DNA from: Eriocheir sinensis
Lineage: Eukaryota; Arthropoda; Malacostraca; Decapoda; Varunidae
Assembly (NCBI RefSeq): GCF_024679095.1
Contig: NC_066522.1
Span: 10,873,753 to 10,937,752, forward strand
Reading direction: 5' to 3'
DNA: 64,000 nt
Shown: one piece after another, positions 10,924 through 23,687 of the stretch
Position numbering within the stretch: position 1 is the first letter of the stretch
Layout of the letters: every line of letters starts with the position of its first letter
Translations under genes and position numbers: made by a program
The notes under the pieces: model-generated
Told to the model about the DNA's origin: nothing
What the model saw: the letters and a program-made list of their open reading frames with translations, nothing else
The model's database searches: none

Positions 10924-11899
10924 GTCGCTCTCCTCCCGTGTTCCTTCTTTATTGTAAAAGTTATCAAGAAAGCCTTGTCTACTAGTTATAAATTCTCATG
11001 TATGTAATTTAACTCTCTTGCTAGTCATTGCTGACAAAATTCCTTTTTTTTTTTTTTTTTCATTCCTAAAATTCAACAGGTTTGCATGCAACCAATAATA
11101 TGTAATTTCAGGTGGGAGCCATAAGCCCCTAATTATGACAACTTCTACATAAGTCTGTCAGTATATATATTTAAAAAAAAAGAAACTCGGAGCAACTCTT
11201 GCAAAGCTGCAAATAAAGAAAGAAGCACCTTCTCTTAACTTGAACGATGAGTTGATGATGACAACGACTTAAAGCATAAACAAATATTGTGGTGTTGTGG
11301 CGAAAGGGCTTCAATATTTTGTGGTGTTGTGGGTGAAGGGCTCAGAGAAACCAGTGCAATGCCACATTGTAATCCAGTATTGCTGATATTGTTGGAGTGA
11401 GTGTAACGAATGTGTTCGCAACAAGTTTTCCTATGAAGAGGCCACTTAGGGTGATAGTTTTCCCTTCCCCCATGCTTTTGTTGCTTGCTGAACATCTTTA
11501 TATATAGTTTTAATAATGCTTTGTAATAGGTTAGCTTTCCATTTTCCATATTTTATCTACTTTCCTTTTCAAATGATAGCCTGTAACTATTATCATGGTG
11601 GAGAGTGAGTGAGTTAGGCCACAAAGATCAAACGAATGTTGATCTAGTATCTGTTGTCAAACTTGTGACCCTGAGCTCAACTCTCCTTATTTTGACCCTC
11701 CAAATGTAGCCAACTTTCTGTTACAACTGAAAGAACAGAGGCACATCTTGATGTGTATATGGTTTATTGACAATTGTTTTTTCCTCCCTCATATCAGGTC
11801 TTTATTAGTGAATGTAAACACTACTTAATCACCTTGCTTAATAAGACTTCAGTGTGTTGTTAATTAGTAGTAGTAGTAGAAGTAGTAGTACTAGCAGTA

Positions 11900-12080
<181 letters not shown>

Positions 12081-14260
12081 ATAGCAGTCATCAGGTGTAT
12101 ACAAGTGATGACAGGTCTTGCTCTCCTTGAATATGTTGGCCCATCAGAAGACAGAGCACTTACGACTGGGCAATTAATTCCTAGACATATGTGATAGCTG
12201 TAGGGATGTTTCTTGCTCTATTTTATGAGTATGCCATATGTAGACTGTTGAATCTTAAGTTTAGATCAGGTCTGTGTGGCAAACAGGAAGTCACAACATT
12301 GTTGTACTGAGGTATCTAAGAGAGCAGGTTGAGGCCTTGTCTTGGGGCTGATGGGGGCTGTAACAGGGAACATATTTGACCCCCTCCCGGAGATGACTGC
12401 TGCAACATACTGTAACTAGTGGTATCACCAGAGAAGTAAAATATCCTTATTATTAGTAATGAGTTCAGAGAAGTGACTCTTTAGGTTAGTTTAGCCAATA
12501 TATCCAAGAAGACCAAGGTGCTGCCAACAGTGACTAGAGCAACAGTTTTGAGATTGCAATATTAAGTTTTGAAAACACTCTTCAACTTAAGTTTAAAACT
12601 TTGAAGGAAAGCCTCTGTAGGGCAGAAAGACAAGTTTTTGAATGATTTTAGTGTATTAAAGATACTTCAAGAAATGGCTGTAATTCAAGAAGTATTGCCA
12701 TTGTATAGATTTATTTTAGTTTCATATTACAATTCAGAATATAATTATCTGATTGCTGAAACACCTCAAAATTGCTGCTCTTAAACTTGAGAAAATAATG
12801 ATAGACTGCAAATGAGTTTCCATAATTATACCTCAACTATAAGGCTGTGTTCAAGTCTGTGATCCCACGCAACTAAGAGGGATAAATACGCAAAGTGGCG
12901 TGTTTATACATAGATGCACTTGAAGGTACTGTTGTGTTAACAATGTTTTATCTTGTCTGTGACAGTGCATAAATATAAGCCCAGTGACTCTTCATATGTG
13001 AGACCTACCCCTTTGCATAAATAAAATATCATTTCACAACCACTCCAAAATCCAGTCCATGTGTGAATGCTGGTAACCCTCACTTTCATATTGCTTTAGG
13101 GAGGGTATCTAGAGCTAAGAACCTGAAGGCTACTGCAGACATACATACCCATTACCTTTCTCCTCCCTTCCTGTTCCATTTCCCTTTCCCATTGACTACT
13201 ATTGTTTTTGGAGCATGTTGAGGATGGGCGAGTTTAACATGCTTGATGGTGCTTAGGATACAGTGACTATATATTGCCTGTAAACTATGGAACCGAGACC
13301 TTGCTTGTTTATAGTGAGTCTGCTCGGGCATATCCTTTGCTGTCCAGCAAGTCGAGATAAGAATGTGATGTAAGCAACATTAGAGATGATAGAGACAAAG
13401 ATGGTTGTGCTCATGTGTATGTTGCTGCCAAACTCTGTCCAGCAACAAGAATGATTTTTCAAAGAGAAAAGATAATTGTTAGCAAGGCATGTCATCTCCA
13501 AAACGGCTGACAGGCTACACTGAAAATTTTCTATGCTTGATTTCCTATATGATACATACTAAAACAACTAGGTGTAGGATTTAGAACTTTGTTTTCTTAA
13601 CAGTGTAATGCTGCTCCTTATTCTCTATAGTATAATTGTAACATCAGGTGTGGTTCTGCATTGCCATAGGTTATGTTAACTAGGGATTGAGGGAGGAGAA
13701 TTGCATGTCCTTGGCTGGCAGGGAGTAGTGATGGAGGCTTCAAGCTCTGTTTACTCATGGATTTAAAACTTTCAGAAGAAATAATCAAAATTTTAAGTGA
13801 ACTTCAAGCTTTTTGGTGTATGTAACTTTTTTATTTATAATTTTGGAATCAGTCATAACTGACATGTATGTTATTTAAAGGGTGTAATGTCCAATAAAAC
13901 TCACTGTGTCTTCTTAATTGTGCCATGAATATACTCTTCATAATATAAACCATTTAAGAGATTATGCTGTAATGTTAGAATTCCAACAGTTTCTCGTCCT
14001 TAGAGAGAAGATTCATTATTGCCAGTCTGTACAATGCAATTCTGAATGTTCATCAAAAGGCTTTTTGAGTTTTGTACCCCAGGAGATATGGGTTACAAAT
14101 TTTGATTTATACTGTCAAGTACTCTACCAGCTTTATTTAGTTTTCAATTTATTTTTTCTAAAACTGGTTGTGAGCTCTTTGAAAGTGTAAAGTTGTAACT
14201 CAAGAAATTCCCTTGAGAGTTATCTATAAATGCTGAATAGCCTTACTATGTGCATATCAG

Positions 14261-14350
14261 GTGAATGATTTTTGTCTGGGGGATGAGCCTCCACTACCCA
14301 ACAGGAAGCCTCGGCCTCCTCCTCCGCCAACACAGAGAGGAGTGCCATAG
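14261..14350 (+). other. Possible Csde1 terminal exon or alternative C-terminus
   Basis: A tatcag acceptor precedes 14261. Read from its first base the sequence is open for 29 codons and stops at TAG (14348-14350), giving VNDFCLGDEPPLPNRKPRPP followed by more Pro and TQRGVP. The acidic-then-proline-rich peptide looks like coding sequence. However, joining the exon ending at 10918 or at 7879 to this acceptor gives an immediate TGA, so the peptide would need a different donor (for example a gtgg at 10909 or 10912, after GAT GTG). It may be real alternative coding sequence or a coincidence in the 3' UTR. Confidence 0.25.
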
Positions 14351-15204
14351 TTGCTTCCTCCACTGGTTCAAAGACTCTGGCACAGGTGACATGGCCTGAG
14401 CTGTGATTCTAGGTCAGGCTGTCATCCCTTGAACACAAATTGTCTTGCCTCACCTCATAATTTTTTGTTGTTGTTTTGTCAAGTGGCATTTTATGGTAAT
14501 GTAAAAAAAAATAATACACCAAAGTTTTTGTATAGTCATAGTAGCCACCAGTATGAATGAAAAATTAGAAAGGGTTTTGCTGTGAGATTGAATTAGTTTT
14601 ATGATTCATTTGACCATATTATAAAGTCTTATGCCTAGTATTAGTATTATTTTGTCATATATGCAATCCATGTATGAAAATGCTGTAGGATATTTTTTTC
14701 CCCCCTTTTTTTTATGTCCTGACTAAAGCCAAGAATTTTTATGCTGGAACTGACAGAAAAAGATTGTCAAGACTAGACACAACGTAACTGATAATTCTAA
14801 GAGGAACAAAGTCTGATCTTGTGTAAGAAAATTATGTGTTAAGATAACTAGATTGTTCTGTGCTACAGACCTGAGGCTGTTGAACTGCTCATAATAATGT
14901 TCCCTATGACAACCTCACATTTGTGGCATTATTTATAAGCTGCCTAGTAACAAAAAGCTACAGGAAAACTGGCTTTCCAACTCATGTTGATCATGATTGT
15001 CTTTGAAAGCTACTTGTAAAAAAAAAAAAGCTCAAAATGACAAAATGCAAAAAACTACATTGTATGTGTGCTTCTGTATACAACCTTTGTTTGTTTCATT
15101 ATCACGCTAAGGGGCCTCAATGCTTATGGTAACAGGAATGGAGAATGATGACTAAAGTTTTGTATCAACTCAAAAAAAAAAAGTAATAAAAATATGCAAA
15201 TCTT

Positions 15205-15864
15205 ACCCAAGTTGATCCTAATTGTGGTAAATTTGACCACTGAATACCAAATGTACGCAGGCCTTTAATTACCTTGTGAACGGCAAAAGGCAACACAAGA
15301 TGTTTTGTCTCCGGAATATTTCGCTGGCTGTATTTTGCTTTCTAGCATCTCCAGTATAATTTAATTTGATGTTAAGTGGGTTACTTCTGAAGGTGAGTTT
15401 ATTTCAACATCTGGTCTTAAATAAGCACTTGATATACACCATGCTCAGGGCTGTAATTTTGGGGAAGCAAGGAAGGCCATAGCCCCTAATGTTTTCTATA
15501 TCGGCTGCAAAAATGCCCCTAAAAGTGCTTATTTAAAAAAAATCCTGAAACCACATGCTTGCTTTGCTCACCACCCTCCCCCCCACCTCATGAACCTATT
15601 ATGCCCTCTACCCTCCCCTACCCCCCAGAAATTTGCCCAAATTATGGGCCTGATGCTGCAACAAGTAACACCAAAACTATAAACAAATGGCAATGGGCAT
15701 AGCATCACCATTGCCATGGAGATGCATGGTAGGGGCTTTAAGCAGAAAATAATTAGCGAACTGATAGCCAATATGGTCAATTACAAGTGAGTTTACAGTA
15801 ACGGAAAATAATTATAATGTGTACTTGAAAATATATACATCTTCATGGTGATATAAGGACTTTG
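15205..15864. other. Intergenic, nothing recognised
   Basis: No coding exon or closed element seen. A C-rich patch at 15570-15625 produces a short open frame on the minus strand without family resemblance. Confidence 0.5.
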
Positions 15865-16163
15865 CTAATGGGTAGGCGGTGGCCGAGTGGTAGGTGTGCG
15901 GGCATGTTGAGCCAAAACACGCTGATTTTTCAAGTCATAGCTGCATGAGTAGTGGAAGATTACCTACATACTGCCCCCTAACCCTAACTTCAGTGACATT
16001 GTTCAAGTTGAGCATCGGGGGGCAGCTAGCATGGACCAAACAGTCATATATCATGACAGCCACTATAAATAAAATTCACCTGCTCCATAAATGGGCTGGG
16101 ACCATCCAAGAGCCCCCTCAAGAGAGCTTACCAGCACTAAGACCACCTAAAAAAAAAAAAAAG
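15865..16163 (+). mobile_element. tRNA-derived SINE, family S-B, with poly(A) tail
   Basis: Starts ggtaggcggtggccgagtgg (A box), followed by the family body with ataaattcacctgctccata and ggctgggaccatccaagagc, ending in a poly(A) run at 16149-16162. The B box is degraded. Confidence 0.6.
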
Positions 16164-16844
16164 TATATGCAGGAGTTGTAAGCTAAAGATTCAGGAAGAA
16201 AAGTGTTACGATATCCAGCCCTCATCAGTGACATTTTTCAGGTGTAGAGCCAACATATAATTGCCCTCAGTGATAGAAACAATTCCATAATGGTGACACA
16301 ACTTGTAGGTTAAGGAATGCAGGGGTGAAATAGAAGATCTACAACATTTATCATTATATTGCAGTTTTTATCAAGAAACTAGAAACAAATGCGATTTATT
16401 TAGCCAACCTTACAAAGAAAATATTCTTAGTGAACTATTATTTGAAAACAAACAGAAGAGAAGAAATTAAATATTACATTCAAGAATTCTGGGAACAAAC
16501 GTTTAAAGGCAGAGAAGAGAACGCAGCACAACCGATCCTAGGAAAGCCAAGAGGAGGGGGCGTTGCAGAGGCATGCAATTCCTCCGAACTGCACTGGTGA
16601 AAAAACCGAACTGAATTAGGGACAGTTCTAACTGCAGCAAGGAGACCTTCAAGAGAAAATTGGACCTGTCTGCAGGGGATCCCTGATGAGCCCGCCCCTG
16701 TCCTACACTCACCCACTCCAGGGGGGCAGAGAGCAACTCGATCACTCCCTGACCAACTTTTTTATGAGCTTGAGTCCCTTGATAGAGACTATCAAGGGAT
16801 TCTAGTATGAGCCACGGTGGACTAGCTCCGTCGACCGTACTTGT

Positions 16845-17290
16845 GTAATGCTGACTTGCCTGATGGGCGAGCCTTCCATAACCCACTTAGCCAGGGGGTA
16901 CCTCTTTGGCCGACTGGTAAGGCCTTTCTTAATTTCTCGTGTGTTTTTTCGTTGTTTCGTTACACGCGTCGTGGTGGGGTAAGAAGAAAAAAAGAATGGC
17001 ATTTCATCAGGGCAGGCGGTGGCTCTCTCTCTGTGGTTCTGTTGTGTCACCCCGAGAGGGTAACAGAGTAAGTGATGGGTAAAGCCCTCCCCATTCATAG
17101 AAAACGGAACTCAACACAGAAATTAACAAATGGGGGAATGGGAGCCGGCCGCTGACTTTGCCTGATGGGCGAGTTTTCCATAACCCACTTAGCCAGACAG
17201 GAGATAGGGGACGAGCAGCCTAGTATGTAAAAGTCTGTGGGCGTGCCGGGGACGGGCTGATTTTTGAATCCATTTGCGACTTCTGTTCTT
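16845..17290 (+). mobile_element. tRNA-derived SINE, family S-A, one long and one partial copy
   Basis: tgatgggcgagccttccata and acctctttggccgactggta mark the first copy (from 16859), which lacks the B box region but keeps the tail with cacgcgtcgtggtggggtaa and ccccgagagggtaacag. A second head segment (tgatgggcgagttttccata) starts at about 17162 and is truncated. Confidence 0.55.
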
Positions 17291-17421
17291 AAACTTAATT
17301 CCCTTTTCACTGTATATGTTTTATTTATGCATTAATTCACAAAAAGGAATATATTATTATTATTATTTTTTTTTTGGGGGGGGTATTTCGTTGGGGATAT
17401 ATACCCCAATGGAGGTTTTTA

Positions 17422-17847
17422 TTATTTCCTAAATTGTTTCATATTACCATCCCACGTGTTCCATATTACCACCCCACTTTCTACGACCCACTTGTTTGGA
17501 TCTTCCACAGAGTTAAATATAAATCTGTGGGATCTTCTTGAATAAGAGCTGTAGCATTTGAATGATTTATTTTTTCTCACTATAATTCTGAATGTGTTAA
17601 GAGGATAAAATTTGCCCATACTTATGACGGTTGTTGATGCAATTTTTTCCTTTAAAATCGGTGTTTTTCCTGAAAAAAAAGTGGTCCTTAAAACCACCAC
17701 CTCCCCTACTATACCCAGTGGAAATCCGCGGTTCTTCGCGTTTTTCTTATTTTTGACAGGTGCCCCACACATGACATTTAAATGATTTAATCCGCTATGG
17801 AGCATGGCTTCCTTCAGAACATTTACTTTGTTTTTATAACAGTCCAT
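17422..17847 (-). other. Unassigned 141-codon open frame
   Basis: Open from ATG to stop in intergenic DNA between SINE copies. The predicted protein is Lys/Asn/Ser-rich with no motif I recognise, no signal peptide and no membrane segment. No splice partner is evident. It could be part of an unidentified transposon or chance; I do not call it a gene. Confidence 0.15.
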
Positions 17848-18039
17848 ACATTGATTGATGATTGACTGATTGATAGTTTAACTTCGGGCTGAACTATAGA
17901 GATTTTTATATATTTTTTACTTCTTGGGATTTCTTCACGTTCTTCCTGCTACTTTCATAGATACACGTGCGATTGATAATATGTGTAGATTTAGGCTGCT
18001 AAAAACAAACAAACAAGCAAAAAAAAAACGATACAGTAC

Positions 18040-18620
18040 GTGCGCCTGTAATTCCTGGCAAGCGTTGGGGGGTCGGTGCGCGGTCGCGCCGAGGCAGTGT
18101 TCCCAATATGCGCGACACGGACTCTTTAAAACGGCAGTCAAATCAGTTTGATTTACGTCAATTTATTCTTTTCACTCGTATAGAATATATTAATAGTTAA
18201 GTTTTATATGGCAAATCTGATTGAATACCCTCATTTACGGGGGTGTGATGGCTCTTCAGAAGCAATGAGTGTAGTCGCTGTGTCCGGTGATCTGGCAACG
18301 CCGCGCCAGGTGGCCGCGGCCACGTAGGAACATTCAGTTGACATCTGCGGGTCGTGGGCGTTGGTGTAGTGCCGCTGGACTCCTAGGTATCTTAACGTAA
18401 CGCACTGGTAAGTAGTTTTTTTACATGGCAATCATTGCTCTATGCTAACAAGTTTGATTGTTAATACATAAACATCTGTACAGTCGTTTTCCCAAACCCA
18501 AAGTGTCAATGACATCAATGTGGCGCTCCGTGACCCGTGGCACCGCGGCCCTACCCCGGCCTGGCACCGCTCACGGCCCCACAGGCGCCAGGCTCCTCGC
18601 CTCAGATCTCGTGAGTCTGT
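18040..18620 (+). promoter_or_regulatory. GC-rich island, candidate Sec31 promoter and first noncoding exon
   Basis: This stretch is far richer in GC and CpG (cggtcgcgccgagg, gccgcgccaggtggccgcgg, cgtggcaccgcggcc) than its AT-rich surroundings. Two donor-like sites follow GC-rich sequence: cactg/gtaagt at 18408 and gatctc/gtgagt at about 18610. The first Sec31 coding exon begins at an acceptor (27741) with 27 nt of 5' UTR, so an upstream noncoding exon must exist, and this is the best candidate seen. It could equally be the body of an unidentified repeat. Confidence 0.3.
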
Positions 18621-19314
18621 GAGTGAAGCATTCATCATGCATTCCAGTATGAATATTATGTCGTCCAACTTATGTCACGCCTGTGCGGCTGTACAGCATG
18701 TTTTGTTTCGCTAACTTTTGTAACTCGAAAGTGTCGGGATGTTCTGATGTGATCTGGATCTGAATCTGAATAAAAATGCGCAGGGCACTCGTACAGGTGC
18801 ATAACACGCATATTTGTGTTGGCTGTTGGGGGGACGGGGGAGCCGAGTGTGCAGGGGATGGAAGTGAATCAAGTGTAATTGTTAGTGTTGGTGTGTTGTG
18901 GTGACAAGTGAGTGTGTATTTGTTTTCTGAATGAGTTTATTGTACCGCAGTCTAAAGATCAGCCAGTTAATGTGCAGGAGGAGTTGGCGTGCTTTTTGAA
19001 GCACACGGACCATGTTACGTAGCGTTTAAGCCACAGTGTTGAGATGAATATTTAGCATTGCAAATGTTGGTTGATTCGTTTTAGTACCGTGCCAGTATTT
19101 CATTACCCACCTTATGAAACATCAATAGTTCTTCATATCTTTTCTACAAACGTTCAACAATCATGGAAATGCTTTCAAAATCCAATTCAAGGACTATTTA
19201 TTGTTGAAAATAGGGGATAATATTCACAAAATCGCAGCCTCCTCTGGTGGCGGTTGTGGCGGCGGTGCAGCCAGTGTTGCGAGAAATACCTCCTCGCTGA
19301 AATAAGTCGCATAT

Positions 19315-19400
19315 ACATGTTGGGGGGGGTGCAGCCCCCCTGGTTAGAAGGAGGGTCGAGGGGGGCGAAGCCCCTGCAGTTAGCGGGTCCTAAAGTTCGG
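19315..19400. repeat. G/C-rich recurring motif, copy 1
   Basis: tggggggggtgcagccccc, then gaggggggcgaagcccctgc: short hairpins built from G and C runs. Similar blocks occur at about 20340-20395, 20990-21075 and 23688-23760, and inverted at 23840-23885. Confidence 0.55.
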
Positions 19401-19939
19401 TTGGAGTAGTTTAAATATGCTCCCCCACCCTAAACCCTCTGCGAGCTGTTTTGCGGGTGCGGCGGCGGCACCGTCGCCGCAGGCGCCGCCAAAGGAGGCT
19501 ACGCTTTCATGAATATTATCAGTTCGCCTACACTCAGGAGTCAGTTCATACAAAATACTATCTTATATTTAAAGGTATCTGAATTCTAAAAGTAAAATAA
19601 ATGCTGCGAGTAGACATTCATATAAAATTTATGTAGAAATGACATCATCTAAAAACAAATCATGTATTAAAAACACGTTGTATTCTAAAAGTAAAATAAA
19701 ATATATTTAGTACTCATAGTAAGGTAGGAAACATTACGCTTTTGGCCCATTCAAATAAGAGCATGACTTCAGAAGCTTAAACGCTGATCTTTCGCCCATC
19801 ACGTATTCGTCCCAAAGAGTGAATATTTTTTTCTGAAGGTCCTTATAATGTTTTCGTTGAATCCTGCTGAGCTTTCTTTCGGACACCAATCTTATAACTG
19901 GTTAACCATTTAACTATAAGAAGCACTCATTCAATCCGT

Positions 19940-20080
19940 TCGAGTGTAGGCGAACTGACTCCTCAGTGTGGGCGAACTGACTCCTCGGTGTGGGCGAACT
20001 GACTCCTCAGTGTGGGCGAACTGACTTTGGGCGAAACGACTTTTTGATGTGGGCGAACTGGTCGTGTGGGCGAAATGACC
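19940..20080. repeat. Minisatellite, ~22-bp unit
   Basis: About six imperfect copies of gtgtgggcgaactgactcct, degenerating towards 20080 (gtgtgggcgaaatgacc). It sits next to the right inverted arm at 20087. Confidence 0.8.
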
Positions 20081-20989
20081 GGATACCATTTTCAACAATA
20101 AATAGTCCTTGAATTGGCTTTTGAAAGTGTTTCCATGATTGTTGAACGTTTGTAGCAAAGATATATGAAGAGCTAATGATGTTTCATAAGGTAGGTAATG
20201 AAATACAGGCATGGTACTAAAACGAATCTTTACCCAAATGTTATTAGAAGTATTCTCAAACTGGAATAGTTTCCTACATAAATGTAGGTGCAGTCCGTTA
20301 CACATATCCTGTCGCTTGCTTTAGATATGTAACGGGCTCACATAGTGGGTGTGGGGGGGTTTACTCGAAGGGGGCTAAGCCCCCTCGTTAGGGCTTAGTT
20401 TTAATTTAATTTATTTAATTAACTTTGGTACTTAATTGTAACCTGTTTCATCATGCATAGTGACAGCATGTCGCAGCAGTGACTGACGAGAATTGGCATC
20501 TTGGAGCAGAACAGTGTGGTAAAGTGTCAGACAGTGGTAAGGTTAAGGGTCGATTTCACAGTCGTTGGGCACATTCCCTAACCTAAAATCTTACCAACCT
20601 GGTACCTAACAGGCATTACCAACATGTTGAACCGCTTTTCACAATCGTCGTTTTTGTGGTATCGGTGATCCCCAACCTGGGTGATTATCATAATTATTCT
20701 TTCATGTGTTAAAGTATTACTACGAATATTGGCTTGGAGTGGTGGGTAATTGTGGAGATTGACTCCGCCCCTCCAAAATACGATATTACGCCACCATATT
20801 ATAAGGAACTAAGGGACGAAACACATGTCCCTCAACCATAATATAAAGGCGCAAGTACTTGAAAGTAAAGAAAAAGGCTTAGTCCCCTTCTCCTAACGAT
20901 CTTGGGGGACCCGTGGGAAATATGCATGTTATGCACCTGAAAGGTGCCCTGCACATCATTTTTCCAGATCCAGATCCAGAAACTTTACA

Positions 20990-21085
20990 TAACCTACCCT
21001 CTAACGGGGGCACTTCGCCCTTTCTTGACCCCCTTCCTAACAAGGAGGGGCTGGACCCCCCCCACATGTATGACGTGCCGCTAAA
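20990..21085. repeat. G/C-rich recurring motif, copy with catgtatgacg tail
   Basis: cgggggcacttcgcccttt, then aggaggggctggacccccc and acatgtatgacgtgccg. The copy at 23690-23762 has the same order (ggggcttcacccccc, gggggctgcggacccccc, acatgtatgatgcgccg). This shows a defined repeat family and not random G runs. Confidence 0.55.
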
Positions 21086-21169
21086 ACTTGAGAGGTACAA
21101 CAGTATGTGAGACTTTGCAAAGGTTATTATTCTCGTGGGGGCAATATTGGAGACGCGTATGTAGTGCGG

Positions 21170-21500
21170 CGACTATGCCTGATGAACGAGCCTCCCATAA
21201 CCCACTTAGCCAGGGGGGTACCTCTTTGGCCAACTCGGTAGGGAGTGGCTCTCTTGTCACGCTGGTCATGGGTTCAATCCCAGGCAGCCGGCGAATACCC
21301 TCTCCTGGTCTTGAATAATTTCTCGTGTGTTTCGATACACGCAGAGGTTGTGTTGGAAAATAGAGAAAATAGAAAAATAAGCTCTCGGGGCATGAGAGTG
21401 GTGGCATAGCAGTGGGCATCCTCTCCTGCAATTCTGTTGAGTTTCCCCGAAGGGGTAACAGGTAGGATGGCCCATGCTCTCTGAGGGAAATAAAAAAATG
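21170..21500 (+). mobile_element. tRNA-derived SINE, family S-A, near full length
   Basis: Head tgatgaacgagcctcccata, A box tttggccaactcggtaggga, B box gggttcaatcccagg, then a body with cgtgtgtttcgatacacgca and ccccgaaggggtaacaggta. It is the best-preserved copy in the window and defines the family. Confidence 0.75.
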
Positions 21501-21599
21501 GGAGAATCAGAGGTATGTCTGGAAGGGACATTGTGGAGTTATGTCTCAAAGGGACATTGTCAACACACAAATTAATCTGCACTGGGGGGAAAGCTGTGT

Positions 21600-23110
21600 A
21601 GTGCGATGACTATGCCTGATGAATGAGCCTCCCATAACCCACCGTGAAAAGGGGTAATATTGACCAGTTTTGAAGAACAAACACTTATATTTTACAAATA
21701 AAAACATATATTTGAATTCTCAAAATATAAAAGTATGTATCCCTGTTGAGGCTTTCTAAGCATATATAAAAAAAAATAAAAATATTCTTCTTTTAATTTG
21801 CCATATAATTAAATGTTGGTGGTCAAATTTGCCCACCGACTTGGGGTAACTTTGACTTGGGCCCACAACTCGTGGGGTAAATGTGCCTCTTTGCTTAAAC
21901 ACTACAGGAATGCCTCTGATAGGAGAATGGGGGTAAACATGACCACTACAGACACTTGGTGGTGTAATTTTGTCCTACAGGCAACAATCTAGTAGAACAA
22001 AGTAAACATAACAAATGGTATTTTCCTTCAATTAGAATTTATTTAGCAAAATATATGGTAATTCTCTATCCATATTCCTTGTACTAACATACTACAACAC
22101 TTAATGGTATACATCCAGAGAGCTTTTAAAGACAAACTGATCCCTCTGGTTCATAACTGGCTGCTCAACCTTGTTAATTATGGATGGTTTGTCAACAAAA
22201 CTAATGTCTGTGTGATTCGCAGTAAATTTGCAATTACCACTCCCAGCTACTACCCGATAGTACATTATTTTATAATTTTTTTTATAATTTTATAATTTTT
22301 GATACTCTTGCCCACGCGACCCTTTTATATATTTGTGTGGCATGCTTTAGGCAGGATGCAGTATGCTAACACTCACAGATCATGCAGATCTCTTGAAATG
22401 GATATAAAACAAGCATTAAAGCCTATATTTGAACATTTTAACATGCAGGTATATTTTTAGAACATTTTTTCAAGGTGGTCAACTCAGACCCATGGTTTTG
22501 GACAACTTTTTCCCCGAACTTTGGATCCCTGCTGTATGTTAATTATGAAAGATACATCATTTTAAGTGCCATAAATGGAAATTTTGGCATTTTTCACTAT
22601 GGAAAGTCTTTAAAAATGGATTTTATCGAATACTGTTTTTTTTAGTGGCATGATATAAAATTTGTATTTTTTTGTCATTTTTTTATGCACTTATACTCAT
22701 TATATATATTTTAACCTCATGTGTAAAATTTGAACTCTGAACCTTTGGCATTTTTTTTTCTCATTTTTCTATGTATTTTGAAAATATTTTGCTTTATGCT
22801 TAAAACTTCAATTTTTCAAGATAACACTGTAAATAATTATTAAAAGCTCCCACCAACAACAAGAAAAGTTTTGGTCAACTTTACACCACCAGTCAAATTA
22901 ACCCCAGATGACAGCACTCAGCCAGGGGGGTACCTCTTTGGCCGACTCAGTGGGGAGTGGCTCTCTCGTCACGCTGGTTGCGGGTTCAATCCCAGGCAGC
23001 TGGCGAATACCCTCTCCTGGTCTTGATTAATTTCTCTTGTGTTTCGATACACGCAGAGGTCATATTGGAAAATAAAGGAAATAGAAAAAAAGCTCTCGGG
23101 GCATGGCACG
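21600..23110 (+). mobile_element. SINE S-A copy split by a 1.27-kb insertion
   Basis: The SINE head (tgatgaatgagcctcccata) ends at about 21645 and its remainder (cagccaggggggtacctctt) resumes at about 22918, exactly where the intact copy is continuous. The A box and B box (gggttcaatcccaggcagct) are in the distal part. Confidence 0.7.
21647..22917. mobile_element. Insertion inside SINE, AT-rich non-coding element
   Basis: Its ends resemble imperfect inverted repeats: ggggtaatattgaccagtt on the left and, on the complement of the right end, ggggttaatttgactggtgg. The interior repeats ggtcaa.tt..ccc motifs and has no coding frame of note. The superfamily is not identified. Confidence 0.5.
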
Positions 23111-23687
23111 TAGTGAATCTCCATATTTACCGAGTGGTGACCCTTAACCCAGTAGGTGTGGGGATCATGTTTATTAAAGGCTCCCCTAAGCGAATTAATG
23201 AGAAAAAATCATCAATCACACAAATCATTATATAATATATATCAATGCAATTGTGATAAGTTTATACATCCTCTGTTTTGGGGGGTTTATTTCAAGCCAA
23301 AAATTTGGCCCGTTGCTGGTACAAGGTAAAGCCATAAATTTGGCCCGTCGCTGCTACCTGGTTAAGTTTAACTGAATAATATGATGAATAGATGTGGAGT
23401 CCTTCTGGAATACACCCCTCAAATCTGCTAATGGCATAAATATTTCCTAATTTGGTAATTCTTTACAAGAAGTCTGCCTCCCCCTACGCCACTCCAGCCC
23501 CCCCTACCCCCCAACACAAGCCTGGGGACCTGTGGGGAACTGTTTTTTTTTTTTTGGGGGGGGGGGAAGGCAAAATCACTGAAAAAATAAGCTTCCAAAA
23601 TTTCCCTAGAAAAATCCCTAAATTAAGGAAAATTCACTAGTCTCAAAGGTAAGGAAAGTCCCTAACTTTATAACCTAACAGCTAATA

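Larger units (their letters stand above)
19073..20228. mobile_element. Element with ~140-bp inverted arms
   Basis: The left arm (19073-19210) and right arm (20087-20228) are reverse complements with few mismatches, e.g. caaggactatttattgttga against its complement at 20090. Between them are G-rich segments and a minisatellite. The arms could be the terminal repeats of a foldback or other DNA transposon. No transposase is visible. Confidence 0.6.

Noticed and set aside
17422..17847. 141-codon open frame as a new gene
   Set aside because: No motif, no splice context and no conservation evidence; listed only as unassigned sequence.
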